From NCBI GenBank assembly GCA_947626225.1, contig CANQRH010000006.1, positions 1 through 64,000 on the forward strand: a stretch of DNA of 64,000 nt, written 5' to 3'. Shown in pieces: positions 1-8,278 of this stretch. Made by a program: the position numbers and the translations under genes. The first letter of the stretch is position 1, and every line of letters starts with the position of its first letter. A model generated the notes under the pieces. It ran no database searches and had not been told where the DNA came from. It worked only from the letters and a program-made list of their open reading frames with translations. Source of the stretch: Candidatus Gastranaerophilales bacterium. GTDB taxonomy: Bacteria; Cyanobacteriota; Vampirovibrionia; Gastranaerophilales; Gastranaerophilaceae.

Positions 1-1
1 T

Positions 2-76
2 AATACCGAATCCAAAAATGTTGTTACAACTCAAGACGGTGTTAAAAAAACTGTTATTAAACAGTTGAAAAAATAA
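2..76 (+). CDS. C-terminal end of an unidentified protein (5'-truncated)
   Basis: The first bases hold an open frame without a start that ends in TAA at 74-76 and gives 24 residues, lysine- and threonine-rich (it ends VIKQLKK). It is followed directly by two rho-independent terminators, which supports its being the true end of a plus-strand gene that begins outside the window. Too little is present to assign a family. Confidence 0.6.
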   Translation, partial: NTESKNVVTTQDGVKKTVIKQLKK

Positions 77-87
77 AAAACAAAAAG

Positions 88-136
88 CAATTCCCGATGC
101 TGTTACCAACGTGACAATCGGGAGTTGTTTTTTTTT
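88..136 (+). terminator. Rho-independent terminator of the upstream gene
   Basis: A stem of about ten pairs (CAATTCCCGAT at 88-98 against ATCGGGAGTTG, with one G-T pair) closes a loop of about 17 bases and is followed by a run of ten T at 127-136. It begins 12 bases after the stop codon of the truncated gene. Confidence 0.75.
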
Positions 137-144
137 ATATAAAT

Positions 145-173
145 AAATCCTTTGCTTGCGAAGGATTTTTTTT
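145..173 (+). terminator. Second, tandem terminator
   Basis: AAATCCTT (145-152) pairs perfectly with AAGGATTT (161-168) across an 8-base loop, followed by more T. Being nine bases after the first terminator, it probably insulates the DXS-like operon from read-through. Confidence 0.6.
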
Positions 174-212
174 GCTTGATTATTCATGGTTTGTGCCGAT
201 GATAAACAATAC

Positions 213-240
213 TTGATATAAAACCTGATGATGTTATAAT
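213..240 (+). promoter_or_regulatory. Promoter of the DXS-like operon, with a leader hairpin
   Basis: TTGATA (213-218), a 16-base spacer and TATAAT (235-240) preceded by TGT (an extended -10) make a good vegetative promoter. The transcript would start near 247 and carry a leader of about 80 bases. That leader holds an 8-bp hairpin, GTAACAAT at 263-270 against ATTGTTAC at 276-283; whether it regulates is unknown. Confidence 0.6.
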
Positions 241-327
241 ATAAGCGGAGATTTCTAAAACCGTAACAATGAAAAATTGTTACCGGAAGCATTTTATGTT
301 ATAAGTGTATTAAAAAAGGAGAGTAGA

Positions 328-2091
328 ATGAATTGTACAGCGTGTATAGACAGAATAAACAGTCCCGAAGACGTTAAAAAGTTAAATCCGCAGGAAATGA
401 TTGAACTTGCATCCGATATCAGAAACGGTATTTTGAACAGAGTTAACACTATCAGCGGACATTTAGGCCCTGATTTGGGGTTTGTGGAAGCTACGATTGC
501 TCTTCACTATGTTTTTAATTCTCCCAAAGATAAATTTGTGTTTGATGTTTCTCACCAATGCTATCCGCATAAAATGCTTACGGGCAGAAAATACGGATTT
601 CTTAATCCTTTGGATGCCTCTATAACCGGTTATTCCAACATTTACGAAAGCGAACACGATCATTTTATAATCGGTCACACCTCTACATCAATCAGCCTTG
701 CCCTCGGTATGGCTAAAGCAAGAGATTTAAAGAACGAAAATTATAACGTTATTGCCGTAATCGGTGACGGCTCTTTATCGGGCGGAGAAGCACTTGAAGG
801 GTTGAACAATGCCGCGGTTCTCGGCGGTAATTTTATAATTGTTTTGAACGACAATGAAATGTGCATAGCTCCCACAAACGGCGGTTTGTATAAGGCTTTA
901 AAAGAACTGCGCGACTCAAACGGTACATCTTCAAACAATATGTTCAAAAGTATGGGTTATGATTATTACTACGTTGAAGAAGGCAATAATACCCAAAAAT
1001 TAATCGAAGCATTTGAAAAAGTCAAAGATATTGACAGACCGGTTGTTGTTCATATCCATACTTTAAAAGGTAAGGGCTATGAACCTGCAGTGAAGGACAA
1101 AGAATCTTATCACTATGCAATGCCGGGCTTTTTAAATGCGGATTCTTCAGCAGTTTGTGAGGTTGAAACTTATAATTCCTTAACAGCGGATTATCTGCTT
1201 TCCAAAAAAGAAAAAGACGGCAGAATTATTGCAGTTTCTCCCGCAACTCCGGCTGTTTCGGGCTTCACTCCGGAATTCAGACAAAAGATGGGAAAAAATT
1301 ACATCGATGTTGATATTGCCGAACAGCATTCAATCGGCTATATTTCCGGGCTCGCAAAAAACGGCGCAAAACCCGTTCTCGGAATTTTGAGCTCTTTTGT
1401 TCAAAGAGCTTACGATCAGCTTTCGCAGGATTTGGCTTTGAACAATTCTCCGGCTACTATTCTTGTATTCTGGGGCGGAATTTCTTCTGCCGATATGACA
1501 CATTTGAATATCTTTGATATTCCGTTAATTTCTAATATCCCCAATATAGTTTATCTTTCGCCGACAAATAAGGAAGAATACCTTGCAATGCTTGATTGGT
1601 CGGTTGAACAAAACGAACATCCGGTTGTTATCAGAGTACCTTTCTGTGATGTTGTTTCAACCGGTGTTAAGGACACTACGGATTATTCAAAACTTAATAA
1701 ATTTAAACTCGTAAACAGCGGAGAAAAAGTTGCAATAATCGCTGCCGGAAACTTCTTTAAGCTCGGTGACGATGTCAGAAATGAATTGAAAGATAAACTT
1801 TCAATAAATGCGACTTTAATAAATCCCGTATATTTAAGCGGTGTTGATACCGAATTATTGGAAAGCCTCAAACAAAACCATAATTTGGTTATAACACTTG
1901 AAGACGGCTGTGTTGACGGCGGATTTGGCGAAAAAATTACAAGATATTACGGCAATTCCGATATGAAGGTTTTAAATTACGGTGCGAAAAAAGAATTCAC
2001 GGACAGAATCCCGCTAAGTGAGCTTTATCAAAGATACCATCTTACTAAAGAGCTTATTTGCACTGATATCGCCGAGTTGATAAAAAAATGA
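328..2091 (+). CDS. DXS-like thiamine-diphosphate transketolase-family enzyme
   Basis: A 587-residue protein related to 1-deoxy-D-xylulose-5-phosphate synthase, the enzyme that condenses pyruvate and glyceraldehyde 3-phosphate at the head of the MEP isoprenoid pathway. Visible are the N-terminal SGHLG and [10 protein letters not shown] motifs, the ThDP site GDGS (146-149) with NDNEM (174-178), and the general-base glutamate in DIAEQH (E332). The segment that in canonical DXS reads DRAG...DGPTHQG is [17 protein letters not shown] here, so an arginine that contacts the acceptor phosphate seems absent; R360 and R436 remain. I chose ATG 328 because AAAGGAG lies eight bases upstream; the frame is open back to 277, inside the leader hairpin. 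It leads a four-gene cassette. It could be a DXS paralogue with another acceptor rather than the housekeeping enzyme. Confidence 0.8.
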   Translation: MNCTACIDRINSPEDVKKLNPQEMIELASDIRNGILNRVNTISGHLGPDLGFVEATIALHYVFNSPKDKFVFDVSHQCYPHKMLTGRKYGFLNPLDASITGYSNIYESEHDHFIIGHTSTSISLALGMAKARDLKNENYNVIAVIGDGSLSGGEALEGLNNAAVLGGNFIIVLNDNEMCIAPTNGGLYKALKELRDSNGTSSNNMFKSMGYDYYYVEEGNNTQKLIEAFEKVKDIDRPVVVHIHTLKGKGYEPAVKDKESYHYAMPGFLNADSSAVCEVETYNSLTADYLLSKKEKDGRIIAVSPATPAVSGFTPEFRQKMGKNYIDVDIAEQHSIGYISGLAKNGAKPVLGILSSFVQRAYDQLSQDLALNNSPATILVFWGGISSADMTHLNIFDIPLISNIPNIVYLSPTNKEEYLAMLDWSVEQNEHPVVIRVPFCDVVSTGVKDTTDYSKLNKFKLVNSGEKVAIIAAGNFFKLGDDVRNELKDKLSINATLINPVYLSGVDTELLESLKQNHNLVITLEDGCVDGGFGEKITRYYGNSDMKVLNYGAKKEFTDRIPLSELYQRYHLTKELICTDIAELIKK

Positions 2092-2672
2092 TAACAGAAT
2101 GTATTGAAATGAATATTGATGAATTCAGAGAACTTATGGCAAAAAGAGTTCATGTTGAAAGCGGTTCGAAACTTTTTGAAATGTTTCACCGTTTAAGTCA
2201 GGATGCAATTAAAATTACTATGAAACTCAACAATGAGTATCATACTCCGGAGCAAATTGTTGAAATATTTTCAGAGCTTACCGGCAGAGATGTCGATGAA
2301 ACCTTCAGACTGTTTCCGCCTTTTTATACCGATTGCGGTAAAAATATCGTTGTGGGCAGAAATGTTTTCATAAATTCCTGCTGCAGATTTCAGGATCAGG
2401 GTGGAATTGTAATAGGGGATGATGTTTTAATAGGGCATAACACAACCGTTGCCACATTAAATCACGATTTGAACCCCGAAACACGTGCATGTTTAACGCC
2501 AAATCCCGTACATATAGGCAATAAAGTATGGATAGGTTCTGATTGTACAATTTTACCCGGAGTTCATATAGGTGACGGCGCAATAATAGGTGCAGGAAGC
2601 GTTGTGGTTAAAGATGTGCCCCAAAATTGTGTCGCTGTCGGAAACCCTGCAAGAGTAATTAAGGAGGTATAA
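2088..2672 (+). CDS. Maltose/galactoside O-acetyltransferase-like enzyme (hexapeptide repeat)
   Basis: A 194-residue protein of the LbH acyltransferase family (Maa/LacA/NodL type), which transfers acetyl from acetyl-CoA to a sugar or similar hydroxyl. Residues 1-80 form the helical N-terminal part; from about 85 on there are hexapeptide turns ([35 protein letters not shown]). The catalytic histidine is expected in LNHDLNPE, and the C-terminus NPARVIKEV is typical. Its ATG overlaps the stop of the DXS-like gene by four bases (ATGA), so the two are probably translationally coupled; an alternative ATG lies at 2109. The acceptor substrate cannot be read from sequence. Confidence 0.85.
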   Translation: MITECIEMNIDEFRELMAKRVHVESGSKLFEMFHRLSQDAIKITMKLNNEYHTPEQIVEIFSELTGRDVDETFRLFPPFYTDCGKNIVVGRNVFINSCCRFQDQGGIVIGDDVLIGHNTTVATLNHDLNPETRACLTPNPVHIGNKVWIGSDCTILPGVHIGDGAIIGAGSVVVKDVPQNCVAVGNPARVIKEV

Positions 2673-3710
2673 ATGTTTAAAAATTTTTTGTTATTATGCT
2701 TGACGTTGATTTTAATTATAGGAGGAATAAATATGAGCGAGGCTAAAGATATTAAGTTGGACAACAGCTGGGACAAGGTTTTTCCTAAAAGCGATAAGGT
2801 AAATCATAAAAAAGTAACATTCCGTAACCGTTACGGAATTACTCTTGTTGCGGATATGTATACTCCGAAGAATTATTCCGGCAAACTTCCTGCCATAGCT
2901 GTTGCTGGACCTTTCGGAGCAGTTAAAGAACAGTCATCAGGTTTGTATGCACAGGAAATGGCCGAAAGAGGCTTTTTAACCATTGCTTTTGATCCTTCTT
3001 ACACGGGAGAATCCGGAGGTGAACCGCGCTATATGGCTTCACCCGACATTAATACCGAAGATTTTATGGCAGCTGTGGATTTTCTTTCGGTTCAAGATAA
3101 TGTTGATGCCGAAAAAATCGGTATAATCGGTATTTGCGGATGGGGCGGTTTGGCAATTAATGCTGCCGCTTTGGATACAAGAATTAAGGCGGTTGTCGCA
3201 TCGACAATGTACGATATGAGCAGAGTTAATGCTTACGGCTACTTTGACAAAACCGATGAAGATGCCAGATACGAAATGAAAAAGAGTTTGAATGCACAGA
3301 GAATTGCGGATTACAAATCGGGAACATATAAAAGAGGCGGCGGAGTTGTTGATCCTCTGCCTGATGATGCTCCGTTTTTCGTAAAAGATTATTATGATTA
3401 CTACAAAACCAAAAGAGGATATCATAAACGTTCTCTAAATTCCAATGACGGCTGGAATGTAACGGGATGTATGTCATTTATTAATCAGCCTATACTTGCA
3501 TTTTCAAATGAAATACGCAGTGCGGTTTTGTTAATTCATGGTGAAAAAGCTCACAGCCGTTATTTTAGCGAAGATGCATATAAAAAACTCAAAGGGGATA
3601 ACAAAGAACTTATGATTATTCCGAATGCCGTTCACACTGATTTGTACGACAAAAAAGACGTTATTCCTTTTGATAAAATTGAACGGTTTTTTAAAAGTAA
3701 TTTGAGGTAA
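2673..3710 (+). CDS. Alpha/beta hydrolase with signal peptide (YcjY/DLH-like)
   Basis: A 345-residue alpha/beta-hydrolase fold protein of the COG1073 kind. The first 24 residues form a signal peptide (hydrophobic LLLCLTLILIIGG, likely cleaved after SEA), implying export. The core carries FDPSYTGESGG, a nucleophile-elbow region GICGWGG and the late catalytic histidine in PNAVHTDLYD. In YcjY-like proteins the elbow reads GICASGG; the serine position is tryptophan here, leaving the cysteine two residues earlier as the only candidate nucleophile. There are two in-frame starts with strong Shine-Dalgarno sites: ATG 2673 (AAGGAGGT) and ATG 2733 (GGAGG), the latter skipping the export signal. Substrate unknown; it follows the acetyltransferase without a gap. 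Confidence 0.8.
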   Translation: MFKNFLLLCLTLILIIGGINMSEAKDIKLDNSWDKVFPKSDKVNHKKVTFRNRYGITLVADMYTPKNYSGKLPAIAVAGPFGAVKEQSSGLYAQEMAERGFLTIAFDPSYTGESGGEPRYMASPDINTEDFMAAVDFLSVQDNVDAEKIGIIGICGWGGLAINAAALDTRIKAVVASTMYDMSRVNAYGYFDKTDEDARYEMKKSLNAQRIADYKSGTYKRGGGVVDPLPDDAPFFVKDYYDYYKTKRGYHKRSLNSNDGWNVTGCMSFINQPILAFSNEIRSAVLLIHGEKAHSRYFSEDAYKKLKGDNKELMIIPNAVHTDLYDKKDVIPFDKIERFFKSNLR

Positions 3711-3711
3711 A

Positions 3712-4254
3712 ATGATGAAAAAGGTTTTAATTATATCAACAAGCTTGCGAAACAATGCTAATTCGGAAATTCTTGCACGCGAAACAGAACGCGGAGCTAA
3801 AGATGCGGGACACGAGGTCGAATTTGTATCATTAAAAGACAAAGAGATAAAATTCTGTAAAGGCTGTCTGGCATGTCAAAAGCTCGGTAAATGTGTAATC
3901 AACGATGATGCAAACGCAATAACCGAAAAGATGAAAGATGCCGATGTTATTGTGTGGGCAACTCCGGTTTATTACTACGAAATGACGGGACAGATGAAAA
4001 CTCTCATAGATAGGGCAAATTCATTGTTTGCATCTGGGCATAAGTTTAGTGAAGTCTATCTGATAACCACTTCTGCCGATTCATCCCAAGGTGTTGTTCA
4101 AACGGTAGTAAACGGTGTTAACGGCTGGATTGCATGTTTCAACGGAGTAAGACTTTGCGGATTTGTTGACGGAGGCGGTTTGGAAGCTCCAAACGATGCG
4201 TTAAACAGCCAAAAACTCCTTGAAGAAGCATATAACATGGGTAAGAATATCTAA
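3712..4254 (+). CDS. Flavodoxin-fold NADPH-dependent FMN reductase / iron-sulfur flavoprotein
   Basis: A 180-residue flavodoxin-like protein. STSLRNNANSE near residue 10 is the FMN-phosphate loop and ATPVYYYEMTGQMK (around 83-96) is the typical flavin-binding strand. CKGCLACQKLGKC (about 46-58) has the C-x2-C-x2-C-x5-C spacing of the [4Fe-4S] motif in Isf-type iron-sulfur flavoproteins, so it is probably an electron carrier or reductase of anaerobic metabolism. It begins one base after the hydrolase stop (ATGATG; the second ATG is equally possible) and closes the cassette; its last four bases overlap the convergent lipoprotein gene. Confidence 0.8.
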   Translation: MMKKVLIISTSLRNNANSEILARETERGAKDAGHEVEFVSLKDKEIKFCKGCLACQKLGKCVINDDANAITEKMKDADVIVWATPVYYYEMTGQMKTLIDRANSLFASGHKFSEVYLITTSADSSQGVVQTVVNGVNGWIACFNGVRLCGFVDGGGLEAPNDALNSQKLLEEAYNMGKNI

Positions 4255-4727
4255 GGTATATTTTTGGGAGCTTCGGCTTCGGATATCACTTGTATAATGC
4301 CTTCAACTTCGTTAAGGTTCATACCTTTTTCGCATCGTGCGCTATAATAGCCGTTAGATGCGGAAAAGCTCATTACGTATATTTTTTCGCCGTCTCCTCT
4401 GATATTTACGGGAACACCGCCGCAAAGGATTTTGGTTTCATTTACGGGATAAACCGTATAATCTCCCGAAACATTACCTTCTTTCATACTTTTTCTGACA
4501 CAAACCGTTCTTAATTCATCAAGCGGATAGGTAATTTCAATCATATCTTTCATTGCTCTGACGGTATAATTTGAAAGGACAAGAGGAAATTTAAACCCTG
4601 CAATTTTATAAGCCTGCTCAAGATTCATACTACAGTCAGTCCAAGGATTCGGAAGTTGAGTCATTGAGGTGCAGCCGGACAAAAATCCCATAAACAGCAA
4701 TGTTATTATAACATACCTTTTGAACAT
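4251..4727 (-). CDS. Putative lipoprotein of unknown function
   Basis: A 158-residue protein with a lipoprotein signal: hydrophobic segment VIITLLFMGF followed by the lipobox LSGC (C19). The mature part is a small soluble domain with several cysteines (TDCS, RTVC, ILCGG, ARCE) that could form disulfides after export. I recognise no family. No Shine-Dalgarno sequence precedes the ATG; instead an extended -10 ends six bases before it, so the mRNA is probably leaderless. lspA, needed for maturation, lies at 11056-11517. It converges on the flavoprotein gene with a 4-base overlap. Confidence 0.75.
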   Translation of the reverse strand: MFKRYVIITLLFMGFLSGCTSMTQLPNPWTDCSMNLEQAYKIAGFKFPLVLSNYTVRAMKDMIEITYPLDELRTVCVRKSMKEGNVSGDYTVYPVNETKILCGGVPVNIRGDGEKIYVMSFSASNGYYSARCEKGMNLNEVEGIIQVISEAEAPKNIP

Positions 4728-4733
4728 AAATTC

Positions 4734-4742
4734 AGTATAGCA
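4734..4742 (-). promoter_or_regulatory. Extended -10 promoter of a leaderless gene
   Basis: On the minus strand TGC-TATACT is followed by exactly six bases (GAATTT) and the lipoprotein ATG, which puts the expected transcription start on the A of the ATG. No good -35 element is seen, as is common with extended -10 promoters. Confidence 0.6.
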
Positions 4743-4806
4743 CGGTTTGTTAATAAATGAATTAATTTAAAATTAAAAAAAACTGCTGCTGTCCAACCTA
4801 AGAAAT

Positions 4807-5799
4807 TTAAGAGCCGCTTTTTAATTCCCATAATTCGCGAATTGATTCCGGAGCGGATTTGTCGGGATTTTTTATTTCGGAAAAGAACTTTTTCAAATCT
4901 CTGTAATCGGGGTTGCAGTTTTTTATCAAATATTCCATGTTATCCGAATGTATTCCCTGCTGTCCGGCTATACAGTTTGCTATACTGTAACCCCAGCGGT
5001 ATTTTTCGAGAAAAGATTTCATATAATTATCTACGGTTTCAAGCAGCAAATCCGTATCATAATTACTTCCGTAACGGTTTAAGTAATGCGCAATAAGTTC
5101 CGTACAGGTATTCCCAGCTCCTCTGCCCATTCCGCAAATACTTGAATCGATTATTATATCACGATTTGCCGATAGCTTTATAAACTCAAGCGACAGTGCA
5201 AAAGATAACTGAAGGTTATTGTGGGAATGGAACCCCAGTTTTATTGATTTGTTCAGGTTTTCATCCAAAATCCCGTAAATTCTTCCCAAATCTTCGGGAT
5301 ACATTGTGCCGAGCGTATTTACTATATAAAATGCTTCAGGTGAGATATCGTCAGCTTTTTGTGCAAGTTTTGCAAGCTCAATGTCGGTGTAAGCACATGT
5401 ATTGTATGCCTGCATAAAGAGTTTATAACCCTTATCCTTTATTATCCGTGAATATTCAACAGCCTGTTCAAAATTTTCTTTCTTGAATACTATTCTAACC
5501 GCATCTATTGATTTGCCGTTGTATTCACAAAGTTTTTCAAGATTATACTTGCCGTAATTGAACATAGCAAGAAATTTTGAATTTTTTCTGTCTGCCGGCA
5601 AATATTCCGCTATATTCTCCGCACTGTCATAATATGTTGTTCCGTTACTGCCTCTGACATTACAAAGCCAGCCGGTTTCTATCATATCAATGTTCGCATT
5701 TACAAGATTATTAATTATTCCTTTTATTGTATCTGCGCCGAACAGACCGTCTGTTATGTAAGCTCCGTCACGTAAAGTACAATCCAACAAATATATCAT
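4807..5799 (-). CDS. HMG-CoA lyase-like / 4-hydroxy-2-oxovalerate aldolase-type protein (DRE-TIM barrel)
   Basis: A 330-residue TIM barrel of the DRE-TIM metallolyase family. LLDCTLRDGAY at the N-terminus carries the Asp-Arg-Asp signature (D6, R10, D11), GFHSHNN (about 205-211) gives the metal-binding histidines, and CGMGRGAGNT (about 239-248) is the conserved glycine-rich loop. Relatives cleave or form C-C bonds of 2-oxo acids with a divalent metal; the DmpG-like variety is often found with surface-polysaccharide genes. No dehydrogenase partner is adjacent, so the exact reaction stays open. The start lacks a Shine-Dalgarno sequence and sits six bases after an extended -10. Confidence 0.75.
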   Translation of the reverse strand: MIYLLDCTLRDGAYITDGLFGADTIKGIINNLVNANIDMIETGWLCNVRGSNGTTYYDSAENIAEYLPADRKNSKFLAMFNYGKYNLEKLCEYNGKSIDAVRIVFKKENFEQAVEYSRIIKDKGYKLFMQAYNTCAYTDIELAKLAQKADDISPEAFYIVNTLGTMYPEDLGRIYGILDENLNKSIKLGFHSHNNLQLSFALSLEFIKLSANRDIIIDSSICGMGRGAGNTCTELIAHYLNRYGSNYDTDLLLETVDNYMKSFLEKYRWGYSIANCIAGQQGIHSDNMEYLIKNCNPDYRDLKKFFSEIKNPDKSAPESIRELWELKSGS

Positions 5800-5805
5800 A
5801 AAATA

Positions 5806-5814
5806 AGATTACCA
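5806..5814 (-). promoter_or_regulatory. Extended -10 promoter of a leaderless gene
   Basis: Minus-strand TGG-TAATCT followed by six bases (TATTTT) and the aldolase-like ATG. Same geometry as at 4734. Confidence 0.5.
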
Positions 5815-5887
5815 TAAAATTTTGTCTTTATCGGTTTATTTTAAATAAAATTTCGTAACCTTTTGCCGAACAAAATTTTTCTTGCTG

Positions 5888-6202
5888 TTAATTATTTTCC
5901 CTTTTTTCTTCTTCTTTTATGAAATTTGCAAGCTGTTCAAGGTGTTTGTCTTCAATTGCCTCAATAAGCTCGGTAACGGATTTTATTTTTCCGAGTGCAA
6001 ATCCCGTTTCCGCAAGCAGTACACAGTCATTGCAAAGTCTGTAGCCTTCGTATTCAATTGAACCCGCAAGACATTTTGTTTCACCGCAGCAGTCGCAGTC
6101 AAAAGTTTCATCGATTATATCGGGATTATCCTCAATATCATCAATCCTCATTTGTTCCACAACTTCTTGCATTTCTTGTATAATTTCATGTTCTGATTTC
6201 AT
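5888..6202 (-). CDS. Small cysteine-cluster (probable zinc-binding) protein
   Basis: A 104-residue acidic protein. The N-terminal third is helical and rich in Glu, Met and Asp; the centre has CDCCGETKC (36-44) and CNDC (57-60), a probable zinc site; the C-terminus is a charged helix ending EEEKREN. Family not recognised. Its ATG overlaps the pdxJ stop by four bases and AAAGGACT is a usable Shine-Dalgarno site inside pdxJ, so it is co-translated with pdxJ. A role linked to PLP synthesis is possible but unsupported. Confidence 0.7.
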   Translation of the reverse strand: MKSEHEIIQEMQEVVEQMRIDDIEDNPDIIDETFDCDCCGETKCLAGSIEYEGYRLCNDCVLLAETGFALGKIKSVTELIEAIEDKHLEQLANFIKEEEKRENN

Positions 6203-6909
6203 TCAATCAGTCCTTTCATCCTGCTTACCGCTTCGCCGAGTCCGGTAAATACCGCACGGGATATTATGCTGTGCCCGATGTTTAATTCCTGTAAACCCTC
6301 TATTTCATGCATTCTGTGTACGTTTTCATAATTTAAACCGTGCCCGGCATTGACTTTCAGCCCTAAACTTCTTGCAAGGCCGGCGGAATTTTTTAACTTT
6401 TGAAATTCCTGTTCTTCCTCTTTGTACCCGAAACATTCCGAATATGCACCCGTATGAAGCTCGATAAACTGTGCACCCGTTTGTGCGGCAGCTTTTACTT
6501 GTTCTTCATCAGCATCAATAAATAAACTTACGATAATCCCGGCATCAAGAAGCGGTTTTATAAATTCGGCAACTTTTTCAATGCACCCCGAAACATCAAG
6601 TCCGCCTTCCGTTGTGACTTCCTGACGTCTTTCGGGAACAAGGCAGATTGAATAAGGTTTTATATCAAGTGCAATATATCTGATATCATCATCCATTGCC
6701 ATTTCAAGATTTAAACGGGTTTTAAGAGTTTTTATAAGTGAGTAAACATCTTCGTCTTTTATATGCCGTCTGTCCTCTCTTAAATGTGTTGTAATTGATG
6801 ATGCACCGTTTTCTTCGGCTATGGCAGCCGCTTTTATTACATCCGGTTCAACTCCGCCTCTGGCATTCCTTAATGTTGCAATATGATCTATGTTTACACC
6901 TAATAACAT
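6199..6909 (-). CDS. pdxJ: Pyridoxine 5'-phosphate synthase
   Basis: PdxJ condenses 1-deoxy-D-xylulose 5-phosphate with 3-amino-2-oxopropyl phosphate to pyridoxine 5'-phosphate, the last ring-forming step of DXP-dependent vitamin B6 synthesis in the cytoplasm. The 236-residue length is normal. Diagnostic motifs are GVNIDHIATLRNARG at the N-terminus, ITTHLREDRRHI (about 39-50), EMAM (about 69-72), LVPERRQEVTTEGGLDV (about 92-108) and GHGLNYEN. Its ATG shares a base with the stop of murT (TAATG) behind GGAG, so murT, pdxJ and the Cys-cluster gene form one tightly coupled operon. The substrate DXP is the product of DXS, of which a relative lies at 328-2091. Confidence 0.95.
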   Translation of the reverse strand: MLLGVNIDHIATLRNARGGVEPDVIKAAAIAEENGASSITTHLREDRRHIKDEDVYSLIKTLKTRLNLEMAMDDDIRYIALDIKPYSICLVPERRQEVTTEGGLDVSGCIEKVAEFIKPLLDAGIIVSLFIDADEEQVKAAAQTGAQFIELHTGAYSECFGYKEEEQEFQKLKNSAGLARSLGLKVNAGHGLNYENVHRMHEIEGLQELNIGHSIISRAVFTGLGEAVSRMKGLIE

Positions 6910-8222
6910 TATTTCTCCTTTATTTGTAAAAGCGCCGTATATGAAGGAAGAATCGTTGTTTTACCTTCTTTTGACGCTTTGTTTATAGCTTTTTTTATAT
7001 CATGTTCAATTCGTATTTTATCCTGCGGTACTCCTGCATATTTAAGCCTTAACGCCATATCTTCGGCTCTTGTACCCGATGAAATTATGGTTTTTTGTGT
7101 GTTTTTAAGTTGTTCAAAGTCGCTGTCCCAAAGCCATGAAATATCTCTGCCGTCTGCATAGTTGTCGTTTATTGCAATTACGATATTTGAATTGAGATCA
7201 ACCGTTTTTAATACTTCACTTGCACCGGTCGGATTTTTTATAAGCTGTATTACTACGGGGTTTCCGTTAATTGTACGTTTTTCCGTTCTTCCGAAAATCG
7301 CCCTGTAACTGTTAAGTGCTTTTTGAATTTCTGCCTGATTTAATCCGTTTTCAAATCCGAATGTAATTGCGGCAAGGGCATTATAGGCATTATAAAGTCC
7401 CGCAAGATTTACTTTGAACTTAAATTCCGTTTCTTTTGCAGCAACTTTCAAGATAGAATACTCATCAAAAATTTTTACATAAGCTTTGTAATCGCATTCC
7501 GGACGTTTATAACCGCATTTTTCACAGTAATAATGCCCTTGCTGTGCAAAAAAACGTTTTGAATATTTTAAAGGTTCACCGCATTTACAGCTGAAAACCT
7601 CAGATGGCGCATTTGACTTACCGTCATAAGCACAGGCGTATTCAACTTCCTCAAAACCGTAATATACGCCGTATTTTGTAAGATTAAAAGTCGAAACAAT
7701 CGGATCGTCAGCGTTCAAAATGAGCTTCAAATCAGGATTTTTGTTTATGGCTTTTTTGATAAATTCGGCAGTGGTATTGAGTTCACCGTACCTGTCAAGC
7801 TGATCACGGAAAAGATTTGTCACAACAAGATAATCGGATTTCATGCAGTCATAAAGCTTTGTAAGATAAGCTTCATCACTTTCTATTACCGCATAATCAT
7901 ATCTTTTAAAAGGTCTTATGTTCAGTGCAAAAACATTAGCCATACCGGTCAGCATATTCGCGCCTTCAAGATTGTGAATAACTGTTTGGTGCGCGGTTTC
8001 AAGAATATGCGCCATAATTCCCGAAGTCGTTGATTTGCCGTTTGTACCCGTTACTGTGGCAATTTTTTGGTTTATGTATTTTGAACAGTATTTTAAAAAA
8101 TCAGGACAAATTTTCAGTGCGGCCATTCCCGCAAAAGATGTTCCGGAAGATCTTCCGAGAAGTTTTATCATCAAATATGCAATTTTTGCCGTTATAAGCG
8201 CAGTGTAAAATCTGATTATCAT
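6909..8222 (-). CDS. murT: Mur ligase-like MurT (lipid II isoglutaminyl synthase subunit)
   Basis: A 437-residue Mur-ligase family protein. ATVTGTNGKSTTSG (about 55-68) is the ATP-binding loop, and a Cys4 zinc ribbon (CKCG ... CEKCG, about 210-238) inserted in the central domain is characteristic of MurT. The C-terminal part is the MurT_C domain (AINDNYADGRDISW). MurT works with the glutaminase GatD to amidate D-glutamate of the stem peptide on lipid II. No gatD is adjacent: pdxJ follows instead. The first 25 residues are hydrophobic and may associate with the membrane. Confidence 0.88.
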   Translation of the reverse strand: MIIRFYTALITAKIAYLMIKLLGRSSGTSFAGMAALKICPDFLKYCSKYINQKIATVTGTNGKSTTSGIMAHILETAHQTVIHNLEGANMLTGMANVFALNIRPFKRYDYAVIESDEAYLTKLYDCMKSDYLVVTNLFRDQLDRYGELNTTAEFIKKAINKNPDLKLILNADDPIVSTFNLTKYGVYYGFEEVEYACAYDGKSNAPSEVFSCKCGEPLKYSKRFFAQQGHYYCEKCGYKRPECDYKAYVKIFDEYSILKVAAKETEFKFKVNLAGLYNAYNALAAITFGFENGLNQAEIQKALNSYRAIFGRTEKRTINGNPVVIQLIKNPTGASEVLKTVDLNSNIVIAINDNYADGRDISWLWDSDFEQLKNTQKTIISSGTRAEDMALRLKYAGVPQDKIRIEHDIKKAINKASKEGKTTILPSYTALLQIKEK

Positions 8223-8278
8223 AAATAGTACTTTAGACGTATTCCCTTTATTTCATATATTAATATAATAATATAAAT

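Noticed and set aside
277-327. Upstream TTG start for the DXS-like gene
   Set aside because: The codon lies in the leader hairpin and has no Shine-Dalgarno site, whereas ATG 328 has AAAGGAG and the family-like N-terminus.
3039-3477. Minus-strand open frames opposite the hydrolase gene
   Set aside because: Shadow frames of a well-supported coding gene, without ribosome sites or recognisable domains.
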